From Silene latifolia (lineage: Eukaryota; Streptophyta; Magnoliopsida; Caryophyllales; Caryophyllaceae), in the NCBI RefSeq assembly GCF_048544455.1, contig NC_133538.1, positions 439,454,311 to 439,518,310 on the forward strand: a stretch of DNA of 64,000 nucleotides, given 5' to 3'. Positions 46,918-58,695 of the stretch are shown in pieces (the first letter of the stretch is position 1; the number at the start of each line of letters is the position of its first letter). Made by a program: the position numbers and the translations under genes. Below the pieces are notes generated by a model. The model was given only the letters and a program-made list of their open reading frames with translations, was not told where the DNA came from and did no database searches.

Positions 46918-49900
46918 ATGCCCAGTTCCTCACGCAAGGGAGAATTGCTTTCACCGGATTCCGATCCCGAGAGAACCTTTTGGAGAAGACGACAGTTTTG
47001 GAAGGGAGTGAAACAAGCCTCTTCTCCCGTACAAGCCGAAAGTGCTAGAAAGTCTTACTTAGACGATCTAGAAGCCCTAGAAGAGGAGGAGGTTTCAAGT
47101 TCATCATCTCCACCACCATCACCATATACTACCAAAAAGATGATGAAACTTTCCGATCACTCAAAGCCCACCGCGGCCATGCTTCCGGCCGGAATCACAA
47201 CCACTCAAATCACCGCACCGGACTTCGAGATCAAACCGGCTTTCATTAGACCTGTGGAGAGGAAGCAATTTGAGGGAAGTCCTTTGGAGGATCCCAATTT
47301 GCATGTGCAAAACTTTTGTGACTATTGCTCCATGATCCGTCAAACGGGCGTCAGCCAAGCCCAATAAGGGAAATACTTCTCCCTTTCTCTTTGAAGGACA
47401 AGGCCAAGTTTTGGATCAATAGCCTTGACCGCACCGCCATGGGAATCACCAATTGGGAGACTTTGGCTCTAGCCTTCTATCAAAAGTTTTTTCCACCGGA
47501 GAAAACTCAAACTTTGAGGAGCCAAATTACCGGATTCTGTCAACAAGCTCTTGAGAGCTTATATGAGGCTTGGGAGAGATACAAAGAGCTTCAAAGACAA
47601 TGCCCACATTATGGGCTAGATGATTGGTTTATAGCAATAACATTCTAAAATGGATGTTGTGCCGAGTCCCAAAGGATTCTTGATTCCGCCAACAATGGGC
47701 CGTTTGATCAAATTGACACCGACCTTGCTCATGCCACGATCGAATATATGGCGGTCAATTATGCCCAATATGTCAATTCTCGAGTTGTGCCATCCAAAGG
47801 TAAAGAAGAATCCTCTAACAACTCCGTTTTGCTAGCCCAAATTGCCTTACTCCAACAACAATTGGCGGAAAGGGATGCTAGAGATTCCATTCAACAAGTC
47901 AATGCCATGTCCTCAACAAGCCAAATCGTTATGTGTGAAGGTTGCGGTGGTGCGGGTCATTATGCCGCTCATTGCCAAGCTCCCATTGAAGAGGTAAATG
48001 CCTTTCTACCTTTAAGACAAAATGCACAAAATGCTTATCCACCGGGTACATTCTCAAACACATATAACCCAAATTCAAGATTTCACCCGAATATGTCTTA
48101 TAGAAGCAACAATGTGCTAAATCCTCAACCATAACAACCAACACAACAAAATGCCTATGTCCTTCAACAACAAAAATATATCCCTCCACCGGGTTATCAA
48201 AATCAACAAAGGCCCCCACAAAACAATTTCCAACAAAATAAACCTCCACCACAAAATGCCCAACAAAACAACCAAGAGGGAGGTAAGCTTGAGGGCTTGA
48301 TAATCCGTATGCAAAAGGAATTGTTGGCTCAACTCCAAAAATGAGCAACCTCAAAATGCCACGATTAAAATGTTGGAACAACAAATGGCACAATTGGCCT
48401 CATCTAGCTCTTCAAGGAAATCGGGTCAACTACCTCCTCAAGGTGAGCAACCACATGCTACTCTTAATGCTATCTCCTTAATAAGTGGTACGAAATATGA
48501 TGGGCCATCCATGCCCAAAGATGATGAGGAGGTACTTGTTGAGTTGGAGGTCTCTCCAAATGATAAGGAAATTGAAGAAATTCCCAAGAAAGTGGATGAT
48601 CCACTTGTTGTTGAGGAAGTCAAGGAAGTGGAGGATGCTCCTCCAAAGAAAGATGTTGAAGCAAAGATTCCGGAAAAAGTCAAAGTGCCATTTCCTCACA
48701 GGTTGGCAAAGCATCAAAAGAATTCTCAATTCGGTAAATTCATGGAAGTTGTGAAGAATCTACAGGTAACCGTTCCTTTTACCGAATTAATCACTCAAAT
48801 TCCATCTTACACTAAGTTCATGAAAGACATTTTAACTAAAAAGAGGACTTTTGATGAGGTTGAAACAATAGCTCTCACCGCCGAGGTGAGTGCTCTCTTG
48901 CAAAACAAGTCCCCTCCTAAGTTAAAAGATCCCGGTAGCTTTTCTATTCCATGCACAATTGGCACCTACCAAATTGATAAAGCTTTATGCGATCTAGGTG
49001 CTAGTGTGAGTGTAATACTTTACTCTATTTGTGCTAAGCTTAATATGGTAGTCTTAAAATGCACTAGTGTCACATTGCAAATGGCAGACCGTTCTATAAA
49101 ATGCCCTTTGGGAGTTTTGGAGGATGTTCCCGTTAAGGTTGGTAAGTTTTTCATTCCGGTTGATTTCATTGTTCTTGACATGGCCGAAGATGCCCAAATC
49201 CCAATCATTTTGGAAAGACCATTTTTACACACCGCGGGTGCGTTGATTGATGTCAAAAACGGTAAAATTACATTGGAAGTGGGTGACGATAAGGTCACAT
49301 ACAATTTGAATAGTGCTATGAAGAGTCCGATGATATAAGAGTCTTGTTATTCTATTGACATTTTGGATGTAGTTGATATTGTTATAGAAGACTCTACACC
49401 TTGATCTTTATCTAAAGATCCCTTGGAGGCACTCTTGCTTTTAGAATCATTTGCAGGTGATGGTGAGATTGGAAATGAGGATATTGATGCTTTGGAGCAA
49501 GAATTGGATGGAGAGGAGCTATTATTGGAGGAGAGCTCACACTTTATAGGCTTGGTTGCTACACCTCAAGATGTTGAGGTACAAAAACTCGAGCTTAAGC
49601 CCCTTCCTTCCAATTTGAGGTATGCTTTTCTAGACGATGAGGGGATGTGTCCGGTAATCGTTAGTGCTAAATTAGATGAGAGTCAATTGGATAAATTGCT
49701 TCATGTCTTAAGGTCTCACAAGAAAGCCATTGGTTATAAACTTGACGATTTAAAAGGCATAAGTCCAGAATTTTGCATGCAACGAACTAATCTTGAGGAA
49801 GATCATAAACCATGTGTCCAAGGTCAAAGACGACTAAATCCTAACATGAAAGAAGTGGTCAAAAAGGAAGTGCTTAAATTGTAGATGCGGGAATTATCTA

Positions 49901-49969
49901 TGCGATTTCCGATTCTAAATGGGTGAGTCCGGTCCAAGTGGTTCCTAAGAAAGGAGGAACTACCGTAGT
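46918..49969 (+). pseudogene. Athila element 2 gag-protease-RT polyprotein, decayed and interrupted
   Basis: The frame starts MPSSSRKGELLSPDSDPERT at ATG 46918. The gag region includes FEIKPAFIRPVERKQFEG, then after a frameshift near 47367 KAKFWINSLDRTAMGITNWE and LALAFYQKFFPPEKTQTLRS. A zinc knuckle, CEGCGGAGHYAAHC, is at about 47935-47976. The aspartic protease has ALCDLGASVSVILYSI near 48991 and VDFIVLDMAEDAQIPIIL near 49180. An N-terminal RT region (LKPLPSNLRYAFLDDEG, VSPVQVVPKKGG) follows. Lesions: frameshifts near 47367, 48340 and 49880, and stops at 47646, 48132, 49336 and 49402. Domain order is that of Athila gag-pol. Unlike element 1, this element keeps the start of pol. Confidence 0.9.
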
Positions 49970-51635
49970 TGATGCGATCCCGCTAAGTGTTCACAAATTA
50001 AGATGTGGTCGTTGGTCACGGTCGAATCAAAACACAATTTATAGCTCCACAAACAACTCTACAATTAGTAAAGAGGCAAGTAAAGGTCGGATCCCAAGGG
50101 ACGGGAGTTGAAATGAGATTTCTATTGTAACTAGTGGTGTCTAAGGGGTGTCACAAATTGGGTTGATGTAGAAGGTTACTAAACTAAAATAGCAATGAAA
50201 ATAAACAAGCAAGATGAATTAAAGGGGTGTAAACAATTGATTAAAGGCACTAGGGTGTCATGGGATCATAGGGGAATCATGGGATATGATCATACAAACA
50301 TGTTCTCAAATTATAAGCAAGCAATTATTGTTGTGATGGATTGAGTTGGGTTATATCTTACAATCCTAGGAAAGTTTGGGTCCCGGAGCCGAATCGATTA
50401 GATTGTACAACACCTACAAGTCGACTTAATCTTCCCTACTCAACAACATGCATGGTCTAATGAGACTCGAGTTGGGTTATATCTTACAAGTCTCATTGAA
50501 AAGATAGGAGATGATAGTAAATGCAAGGATTCATAGGCTTAGCATTTCATCAAATATAACATGTGCATGAGTTGAGATCAAAACAAGCAAGCAAATAAAA
50601 CATGAAAGCACTACTACAATTTAAGGCTTCGAGAACGCCCCTTAGAGAACGGTTAATAGTGGAACCGACCTGCTTCTTATTTTTAGTCTGGCGCGCATAG
50701 AGGATTCCTTTAGAGAACGGTTGCTTCTTTTAACCGTGCTCTTAGATTAACAAAGAGAACGGTTAGAGTTGACCAACCATCTTAGTTAAACAAATAGACC
50801 GGTTAATTAGCGTAACCGTTCTCTTAAATAAACAAAGAGACCGGTTAATTAGTGTAACCGTTTCTTACATAAACAAAGAGCACGGTCATAATCATTGACC
50901 GTTCTGCTTTAAATCCCTAATTAGACTACAAGTCTAAAAAAGACTTGCCGTTAACACTCACATCTCCTAAACGCTAAAATCATCTCTTTCGCTCTATAAC
51001 AAATTGGTTTCGCCCTAGCACCGGTTTGGTTTCCCTATACTCATCTCGTCCTTGGTTACCCTTGGTTGTCGATGATCACTCCTACTCTGGCCACCACTTG
51101 GTTGTGCACGCCTTTTATCGTTGACGATTGTTCTGCTGGTAAGACCCTATTTCACTTCGCTTAAGATTTAGGGTTCGCTTCTTAATTTTGCATTTGCCCA
51201 CATTTACCGTGTGTTCTATTATTACGATAATCAATAGTTGATTGGACATATGTCGCTGGATCAAATGCGTTGTCTTATAATATTAATCGCAAATGGAATT
51301 AGGAATGGAAGAGGATAAGAAAGGGTAGGATTGCATATGAATAGGAGAATCAGGTATTATATATGGTTGCCTAGTTCTTATTTATACTATGTAGTGGCAA
51401 AGTAAATATCAGCTTGTAGTGACGGTACTACAATTGGAGATATTATGTTGCAGGTTGGGTCAATGCTTCTCTAATTATTCATTACTAAGTTCATATTTAT
51501 GATTTTTTATCATTAATCATATGGTTGACGATGAAAATGTTGGTCTTGAGATGGTTTGTGATGGTTACCATCTCACATTCTTCATAAATAATGAAGCTTG
51601 TGGCGATGTTAATAATATAAGTTCATCACTTAATA

Positions 51636-51699
51636 CTCCCTTCGTCCCAATCATTTGTTTACCCCCCTCTCAAAACAAACAAATGATCGAGATAAAAAG
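51636..51699. mobile_element. Decayed Stowaway-like MITE fragment inside CACTA element 2
   Basis: The left end CTCCCTTCGTCCCAATCATT follows a TA at 51634-51635. The right side holds the partial inverse, CAAACAAATGATCGAGAT, but the right terminus has diverged (AAAAAGGGGTG), so the end is uncertain. Confidence 0.55.
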
Positions 51700-52720
51700 G
51701 GGTGTCACATTATTGAGTGTTTACTTGCGCCCTTTAATTTTGAAAAGTAATAAAACTTGTGTATTGGTTGTACTTATGAGGTAACAAACTTTACCGATAA
51801 TGTTTAGTTATATCACGAGTAGGTACAAATAGAATGTGCTATGCCTGTAGTGATTCTTGGTTAATGTGTTGTTGATGCATGCTTTTGAAACTGCTTGTTA
51901 ACTGCTCACGGTGTTGCTGGCTGCAGCAACACTGATGCTGACTATTGGTTTCTGATTCCTTGCTCCTGAAGCACAGCTGGACTACTTGTTGCAACTGGCA
52001 TGTTGGGTGTTGGTAGCTCGTTGGTTGGCTGCAGTTGCACGATGCTATTCTTTTGGTTTTTGGCGTCGTGTAGCCAGTGTCTAAGCTGAATATAGCTCGT
52101 TTGAGTCATTCTCATGCGTCAGGTTAAAGGTCACACAATTTAAATGATACCCAAGTTTCTTTTTTAAATATAATAATATCTTTTCTTTTGTTATAGATAA
52201 GTCCCCAAGATGGTTTATGATAGATATTGATGTAGTTCGTGAAAACAATATTTGTTGTTGAATGACGATTCTCGTTAAGTGTCCTCTTATAAGTTCAAAC
52301 AATCGTGGATAATACTGACATATGTGGGAGGAAGGGCAAGCATTAAGCAGCATTGGCACGCATCTTGTAAGTCCATTTGCCTTTGAATCGGAATTCTCGT
52401 TTAATGTTCAAGTTTTGTTTTGAAATCTTTTTTTATCTCAATTAGCTAATTGAAATCTTGAAAATTTACTCCATATAATATGTTGTGTAGAGGTGATATT
52501 TTACAACCGAGGTAGTACTGATATACACGATGATGTAGTAAACCTAAAGGATGTTGTAGTTTGTTGGTTGTAAATATAATCCTTATTCCCTCCCAAGAGC
52601 AGAATGCATCACATTCTCTCGGCGTTTGTTAATATATTCGAAAAATCGTGATCAGACTTATGTTCCTTGGTCTGGCAGCGGTGACGTATGTTCAGCCCAG
52701 CACAAAGATTGTAGTACATA

Positions 52721-53580
52721 ATCGGTCCTAGTTGCAATGGATTTTACTGCGATCAGTTCACGCCAAATTCCAATCAAAAGCCAAAATTATGGACTAAAAA
52801 TTGGAGTGGATGGTAAGATCATAATCCATTATGGCGTAATATAAGTCTCTTCTATACATAGTTTGTGAGTTTGATGTTTATATTCAATTCAGGTTTACTT
52901 CATTTGGCAATCAGATACCTTATCGACCAATTGAGGATCTGACTTTTGTAGTTGCACGTTTTTACCAATGCGGGGGAACCATGCAAAACTATCACATGGT
53001 AATACTCGCTTTGTCTAACTTTAGCTTTAGAAGATATCATAAACAATGCACTAAAGTCTCTCTTTTGTGTCGAACAGTACCATAGAGGAACTAACTTTGG
53101 ACACACAGCTGGTGGAGCATTTATTACTACAACTTACGACTATGATGCTCCAATCGATGAATATGGTAACCTTAAGTTGCAATTGCCTTCCAATATAAAG
53201 CTTTATGGAGCCTGTTGTCTTCAAATAATAATATTCATATCCCTCTTTTCCCTCCTTTTTTCTGTAGGAATCGTTAGACCGCCAAAATAGGGCCACTTAC
53301 GAGACATTGACAAGGCCTTAAAGATCTGTGAAGCAGCAATGGTTGCAACAGATCCCACATACACATCTCTTGGATCAAATTTAGAGGTATGATAATTAAA
53401 GCCCCGATTTTTTGTTTCATAGCAATGTCAAAAAATGTCATATTCAATATATTTATATAAATACGGTTGGAAAGTTCTAAATTTCTACCGGTACTTAATG
53501 TTGATCAGATTTGATTTGTGTTCCAGGCATCTGTGTACAAAACAGAATCAGGTTTATGTTCTGCTTTATTTGAAAAAGTA
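52721..53580 (+). pseudogene. Captured fragment of a plant beta-galactosidase (GH35) gene
   Basis: Beta-galactosidases of family GH35 remove galactose from cell-wall polymers. Five exon pieces with GT/AG borders are in order: 52721-52812 ([24 protein letters not shown]), 52893-52998 ([28 protein letters not shown]), 53078-53165 ([29 protein letters not shown]), 53268-53386 (GHLRDIDKALKICEAA, VATDPTYTSLGSNLE) and 53527 to about 53580 (ASVYKTESGLCSALFEK). All correspond to consecutive parts of the catalytic region and the segment after it. One TAG replaces the Trp of the usual PKWGHLRD motif (about 53287). The N-terminal catalytic half and the C-terminal domains are missing. Intact introns show capture from DNA, not from mRNA. 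Confidence 0.92.
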
Positions 53581-55286
53581 GTTGCCTATATAATTTGGAA
53601 AAATAGGCCAAGACAAGTGCTAACTAGTAACTACAACCAGAGGTCAGCTTTATTTGAATAATTAGTCGTGTATTTTTACTAGATTATTGAACAATATTAA
53701 TTACTTTATTAATTTACTTTCAGATTTTAGACTAAAATAGGAAATGATTTTGAGCTTCGTAATTGCTTAACTTTAAGGTTTTGTCCCCGGAGCCTTAATA
53801 GGGAGTACATGAAAAGATTGGCTATGAGTATCGCTTTTGTCAACTCTTTACCTCTTTAATTAATTGTTGTTGATAACTCGCGGAGTTTTTTGCCTTGCAT
53901 ATGAGAGTAATCTAGTACATTTGAGCTGCCCAAAAATAATGGTGGATGAAGACGAGGTACAGAATATTCTAGCTGAATTTACACTTTATTTTAAGCCCAA
54001 AAGTAATGGTGGATGAAGACGATGATTGCAGTTTCCTGATGTTCAGTTATTGCACTTAGATGCGACTAAGTGATGAGGATTTAGGGATCTTTATTTATGT
54101 TCTGCAAGTATTTTCAATATTTGTAGCCTCTAGGCTCTTAAAAACATGATAGGACTTTGTATATTTTTTCAAGGATTTTTCCTTATGAATTCAAATTAAA
54201 TTTGAAGGCTTTTGTTACGTAAAACATGCCGGAGTTTCTGAATTATAATGCAGGTTTTATTTTTATGAGCTATACGATTCAATCGTGTAGGGGTTACGAT
54301 ACAAACAGAATTTTTTTTTTTTTTATAAAAAAAAATGTCAGGTTCAAAGAGAACGGATACTTGTAAAACCCGTTCTCTTTGAAATTAACAAACATGACTG
54401 TTGTATCATTCACTGTTCTCTTTGAAAAGGTAAACAAAGGCGCCAAATAAATCGACAACTTTATCAAAGAGACCGGTTCTCATATGCAACCGTTCTATTT
54501 GATATATCAAAGAGCACGGTTATGGAGCGCAACCGTTCTGATTATTGTTACAACGAGACCGGGTTGACTTTTTTTCAACCGTGCTCTTAAGTAAAGGAGA
54601 ACGCTTGGCCACAGGACGGTCCAAAATGTCTTTAAGAACGGTGTTTGACCGTTCTCTTTGATCAAAATTGTAGTAGTGAAGCATATTAATTTAAGCATGA
54701 ATCATTCCCCATGTTGGTTTCCCCTAATCACCCATTAACCCTAGCTAAGAGACTACTCACTCATTATCATGTTGATCATGCTAGCAAGGTTGTCAATCAT
54801 ACCAACAATATGAAACATGATGAATAAATGAAAGTAATTAACAATAATTAAAAAAGGGATTAAGAGATTATACCTACTAATGATTCCAATAACAAAGCAA
54901 GAATAATAGAAGTACTTGAATGCTTGATTGAGAGGTTGTCAATCTCCCAACAATAACCCAAATAATCTTCAATTACCCAAAATAAAGGATGAACAAAAGA
55001 GAGATTAAAGAACTAAAACTTGGATTAAAACTTGATTAATACTTGATTACAATATTAAAGAGAGATTTGATTGATATTAACTACACTAATTATTGATAAG
55101 AAGAACATCCTCCTCTAATTAGACTAATGGGGTATTTATAGTGGAAATTAGGGAGGATGCATTAGGGTTAACTAAGGGCTAAACTAGTAATTATACTTTT
55201 TAAGTTGAGCAAGGAGGAGCCGGTATTTTCTGAGAGAAGGGCTTCTTTCTTCGTAGCTTGGAGAAGACAATCCGTCTTTGTGCTAG

Positions 55287-55451
55287 AATCCGGGCGGAAT
55301 AGGGTCGGGACGGGCGGATTCAGGCGTTGGAATCCGAGCGGATTGAGGGGAATCTGGGCGGATTGTGGAGGGGAATCCGAGCGGATTGTGGCAAAGCCGC
55401 TCGGATTGTGCTGCTGCGGGACGGACGGATTGGTGACAATCCGCTCGGATT
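55287..55451. promoter_or_regulatory. Palindrome cluster upstream of the TATA-like box, Athila element 3
   Basis: Six units of AATCCGAGCGGATT or close variants lie at 55287-55300, 55331-55344, 55351-55364, 55374-55387, about 55396-55408 and 55438-55451. The core is a near-palindrome ATCCG-(AG)-CGGAT. In the sense direction (minus) they are about 145-310 bp upstream of CTATAAATA at 55141. Confidence 0.6.
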
Positions 55452-55797
55452 GTCAGTCAGCAACAAATCTTCTTCTTTTCTTCCCTTTTCTTCATAAATT
55501 CCTTGGGGATTTCCTTGGGGACTCAAGGATCCTTTCTCAACATTTCTCTTCTACTATGATATGTACAAAGGCCTTCTAATCTTGTCTCTCCTTGATGCTT
55601 GGTCATTGAATTCGATCAATTTAGTCTCTTTTTGCCATGAAAATGCAAGATTCTTACTCCTTTCCTACCAAGGGATCAAAATCTCAAAGAATATGCAAAA
55701 CAAAGAACTAAAGATAAGAAATGACCCAAATAAGCACTAAAAAGCATGGGAACAAGGCTAATTCGGGGGCTAAGTATGCGCCAATTATGGTCACATC

Positions 55798-57853
55798 AAA
55801 TATCCCCAAACCGAACCTTTGCTCGTCCCGAGTAAATAGGTGACAAAGACTAGGACCAATACTAACCTATCCTAATAATATAGCCGATATGAGACAATTA
55901 GCGGGTCTCACTCCGCCCCTTCAACTCACAACAAGACAACCATGAGGTAGGATGCCTTCTTGCAAGGCAAGGTGGGTCTTGCCAAAATGGCGACACATCC
56001 AAACTTTAAGCACACAAAAACACATAATGGATGCATCTACAAAAAGAATAGCCACTCCCTCATCAAGTGGCGGAGGCACTAAAGAGGAACAAATTTAAGA
56101 GCATGTAATCCTTCACAAATACTAGTTCAACAAATTACTGAGTCTAAGAGGATGGCACTAAATCACCTCCAAATGGTGTTAAACTAGACTACTTTCGTCC
56201 TCAATTTCCAAATGCTTTCGTCAAGAGCGATCGGATGGTGGTGGAATGATGATCCCTATGATGCTAGTAGCATATGACATGACAAGTCTCGAATTCTCTA
56301 CAAAAGTAAAGGTCATGGATCGTCCCAAGCTCGACCAAGTGGCTTGACAAAAGGCTTTTTGGGAATGAAATGCTCAAATCTTTATTCACAACGGATGGAT
56401 ATGACTAATATTCAAAATTGTCCTCATTTCACTTTCCCATTTCAAAAATTTAAGATGGGGTTTGTCCCTTCCGGGCTAGTGTCCTTTGCTTTCACCAATC
56501 GCTTATTAGGCAACCGGTTAACCTCTAGACAATAGCTTTTCGGGGTGATAGTCACTCTGTCTCTGGGCGGCCGAATTCACAACCGTATGGGGGCCCAAAT
56601 CAATGGATCCCACACCAAAGCACATCGAAGTGGTACGCCTCCATCAAAACAACTTAACTTTCTCAACTTTCAACAATTCATAACATTTGAGGTTTCCTTG
56701 GCATTACATTACTTCCACATGACAAAATTTCTTTGAAATGAGCACTTCAAGCTTATTGATAGAAAATATTTTTGGGTTGCCTTACCACAAGGTCAAACAA
56801 GGTCACCTAGACAAGTTAACCAAGTCCACATCGCATCACGGGGTTGGATAGGTGACTCACATGCAAACCCTTGACTAGGCCTTGGGTCATGGGTCAAAAG
56901 ACACTAGTATGACACTATCTAGGGTGTTTTACAACCATTCTAGTAGGCAAAGTTTTAAGTTGAACAAGTATTTGTAATGGCGTAGTTGCTCTTGTCAAAG
57001 TTCCTAAATAGGCATTTTTCAAAACATTTCTAACATGCAACTACATGCCATGATGCAACTAATATAAACATCCTAATGCAAGTGATTCTATCAACTAATA
57101 TGACATATAAACTAAATGCAAGTCCTAAATTCACATTGTTATACCGCATCAATCAAAATAAAGCCACATAGTCATTAACATAAAGAGGAAAAAGGAGATT
57201 GGAAAGATCATACCATGCGGTCTTCAATATCCTCATGTCTCGGATGTGGCGTAGTCAATCAATGTGAACAAGGATAGAACAAACACAATATATACAAGAC
57301 AATATATACAAGACTACAAAAGGAAATAAACATGTTTTTGGGTTTTCAATTTTCAAATTTTTATGATTTTTGAAATTTTTCAATTTTTTTGGATTTTTGA
57401 ATAAGAGTTAAATGTTAGAATTCCCATCCCCACACTAATATGGGCATTGTCCTCAATGGCCAAAATGATGGAAATTATGCAAAGATGATGCATGATTTCT
57501 ATACTAAATGCAATCTATACTAAGCTACACTACATGATGCATGGTTTTTGTTATGACGGAGAGGATAATTTAGATTACCTCCCGTTGTGTATGCATTAAC
57601 TTCCCCAAACCGAGTGAGACACTATTGCTAATGTCCAAGGATGGGTATAGTTCATGCACACACTATGCTATGCATGAAACTAATTTGTCATTTTGGATTT
57701 TGAAAACGGGAACAATAGAATGAGAACACCTCAATGGTACCGAGGTGTGAGTCCTCTAATGGGGATAGGACTACTTCAACAATGATCAAAATGAAATAAA
57801 ATACAAAGAGAGAAATAGACAAACCATGAGAGGGTAGGAGTCTCCAAGGCTTG
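55798..57853 (-). other. Athila element 3, non-coding stretch before the 3' LTR
   Basis: This stretch starts with the polypurine tract complement AATATCCCCAAACCGAA (55798-55814). The remaining sequence up to the 3' ORF shows no open frame with a known domain. Length and place fit the non-coding 3' region of Athila elements. Confidence 0.7.
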
Positions 57854-58693
57854 CTAATCTTCCATCATGCTATCACCATCACTTCCCTCATGAGAAGTGG
57901 TCACAATACCACTTTCCTTGTCATTTGCTTCTTCACTTTCTTCCTCATCTTCCTCATCATCATCTTCTCCATCCTTTTCTTCTTCACTTGCTTCTTCCTC
58001 AATATTATCATCAACTTCTTCATCATTTCCAACAACCTCATTGTCACCCAAAACGACCCTAGATGCACCCGTAAATAAGGCTTCTCTATCCGCCCAACTA
58101 GGCAAAGGACATGATGGATCAAGTAGTCCTTGCCTAGCTAAATGTAGGAGGGGTGGATATTGAGCCAAGTAGGCATTTTTCCGATCTTCATAGGCTTGCT
58201 TGTGCATGAGAAGAGTCACATAGTCTTTCCCAACTTCAACTCCTTCCGGTTTGAACTCTTCATACTTAAAGGGGTAAGGTGGTATGACAATGGAAGAGGA
58301 GGGCATTTCAAGATCACCCTTTTGTTGTTGAATGATATACTCGACCTCTTTGGAAAGGGGAAGTAGATAATTGGTCCGGTGGACGCTTAGACGGCAAATC
58401 TTCGAAGGCAAGGTGAACGATCTAGCTTCACTAGTGAGCCATCCATACTTAGTGTCAAGGGGGTTATGGGCAACCCACTTGAACTTGTGAATCATAGTAT
58501 GCATATCAACAAGATGGCCACCCTCCTTTGCTTTGTACTTGTTATCCTTATTGAAGTTAGGATCAAAGTGCTTAGCTAGGAGTGTGACTAGGCCGCCATT
58601 GACAATAACGGTCGTGCCCTTCTGTAGATACCCGTATCCGTCGATATTGGAATTTATAGAGAACCCGACAAACACCCGATGATGATAGGACAC
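57854..58693 (-). CDS. Athila 3' ORF (after pol), C-terminal fragment with acidic tail
   Basis: The 279-codon frame reads HHRVFVGFSINSNIDGYGYL, HLVDMHTMIHKFKWVAHNPL and RLSVHRTNYLLPLSKEVEYI. It ends in a strongly acidic run of Asp and Glu (about residues 222-265) before a TAG/TAA-type stop near 57854. There is no ATG at its left border: the first codon is GTG and the frame runs a few codons further to a TAA that probably belongs to the inserted Tat-type LTR. It is therefore the C-terminal part of a longer protein. By place it is the ORF between pol and the 3' LTR of Athila elements. Its function is unknown, and the family assignment is inferred from context. Confidence 0.6.
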   Translation of the reverse strand: MSYHHRVFVGFSINSNIDGYGYLQKGTTVIVNGGLVTLLAKHFDPNFNKDNKYKAKEGGHLVDMHTMIHKFKWVAHNPLDTKYGWLTSEARSFTLPSKICRLSVHRTNYLLPLSKEVEYIIQQQKGDLEMPSSSIVIPPYPFKYEEFKPEGVEVGKDYVTLLMHKQAYEDRKNAYLAQYPPLLHLARQGLLDPSCPLPSWADREALFTGASRVVLGDNEVVGNDEEVDDNIEEEASEEEKDGEDDDEEDEEESEEANDKESGIVTTSHEGSDGDSMMED

Positions 58694-58695
58694 AT

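Larger units (their letters stand above)
45246..49969 (+). mobile_element. Athila-type element 2, 5' part (LTR, gag, protease, start of RT)
   Basis: The left LTR (45246-46783) starts TGATATGTTC and ends AACCTATCA. It is followed by the tRNA-Asp primer site at 46788-46805 and a decayed gag-pol frame from 46918. The reverse transcriptase starts (DSKWVSPVQVVPKKGG) but is cut at 49969 by Athila element 3. The rest, with the right LTR, must lie beyond the window. The left target duplication cannot be checked for the same reason. Confidence 0.92.
50610..54678. mobile_element. Non-autonomous CACTA element 2 with captured beta-galactosidase exons
   Basis: The termini are CACTACTACAATTT and, in inverse, CACTACTACAATTTTGATC, flanked by AAG at 50607-50609 and 54679-54681. 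Sub-terminal zones (about 50640-50900 and 54345-54660) carry many AACCGTTCTCT/AGAGAACGGTT motifs in both orientations. No transposase domain is recognisable. The interior holds five successive exons of a plant beta-galactosidase with their introns (52721-53580) and a decayed Stowaway-like MITE near 51636-51699. It is a gene-carrying, non-autonomous CACTA element. Confidence 0.93.
49970..55797 (-). repeat. 3' LTR of Athila element 3, split by CACTA element 2
   Basis: After removing the CACTA insert (4069 bp) and one AAG, the LTR is about 1756 bp. On the minus strand a TATA-like CTATAAATA lies at 55141-55133. Upstream of it, at about 55287-55451, is a cluster of AATCCGAGCGGATT-type palindromes. 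The inverted termini are TGATG...CATCA. The parts are 49970-50609 and 54679-55797. Confidence 0.88.
49970..58695 (-). mobile_element. Athila-type element 3, 3' part on the minus strand
   Basis: The element has cut the RT of Athila element 2. Its minus-strand 3' LTR (55797 down to 49970) starts TGATGTGACC and ends GATCGCATCA. The polypurine tract on the minus strand reads TTCGGTTTGGGGATATT (55814-55798), closely like that of element 1. Upstream in the sense direction are about 2 kb of non-coding sequence and an ORF at 57854-58693, the position of the env-like 3' ORF in Athila elements. The rest is cut off by the Tat-type element starting near 58696. Five bases before its LTR (GTAGT) would be the duplication, but the other copy is outside the window. 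Confidence 0.88.

Noticed and set aside
57897..58163. Ser-rich 88-codon plus-strand frame
   Set aside because: It is the complement of the Asp/Glu-rich tail of the Athila 3' ORF; the Ser run is a by-product.
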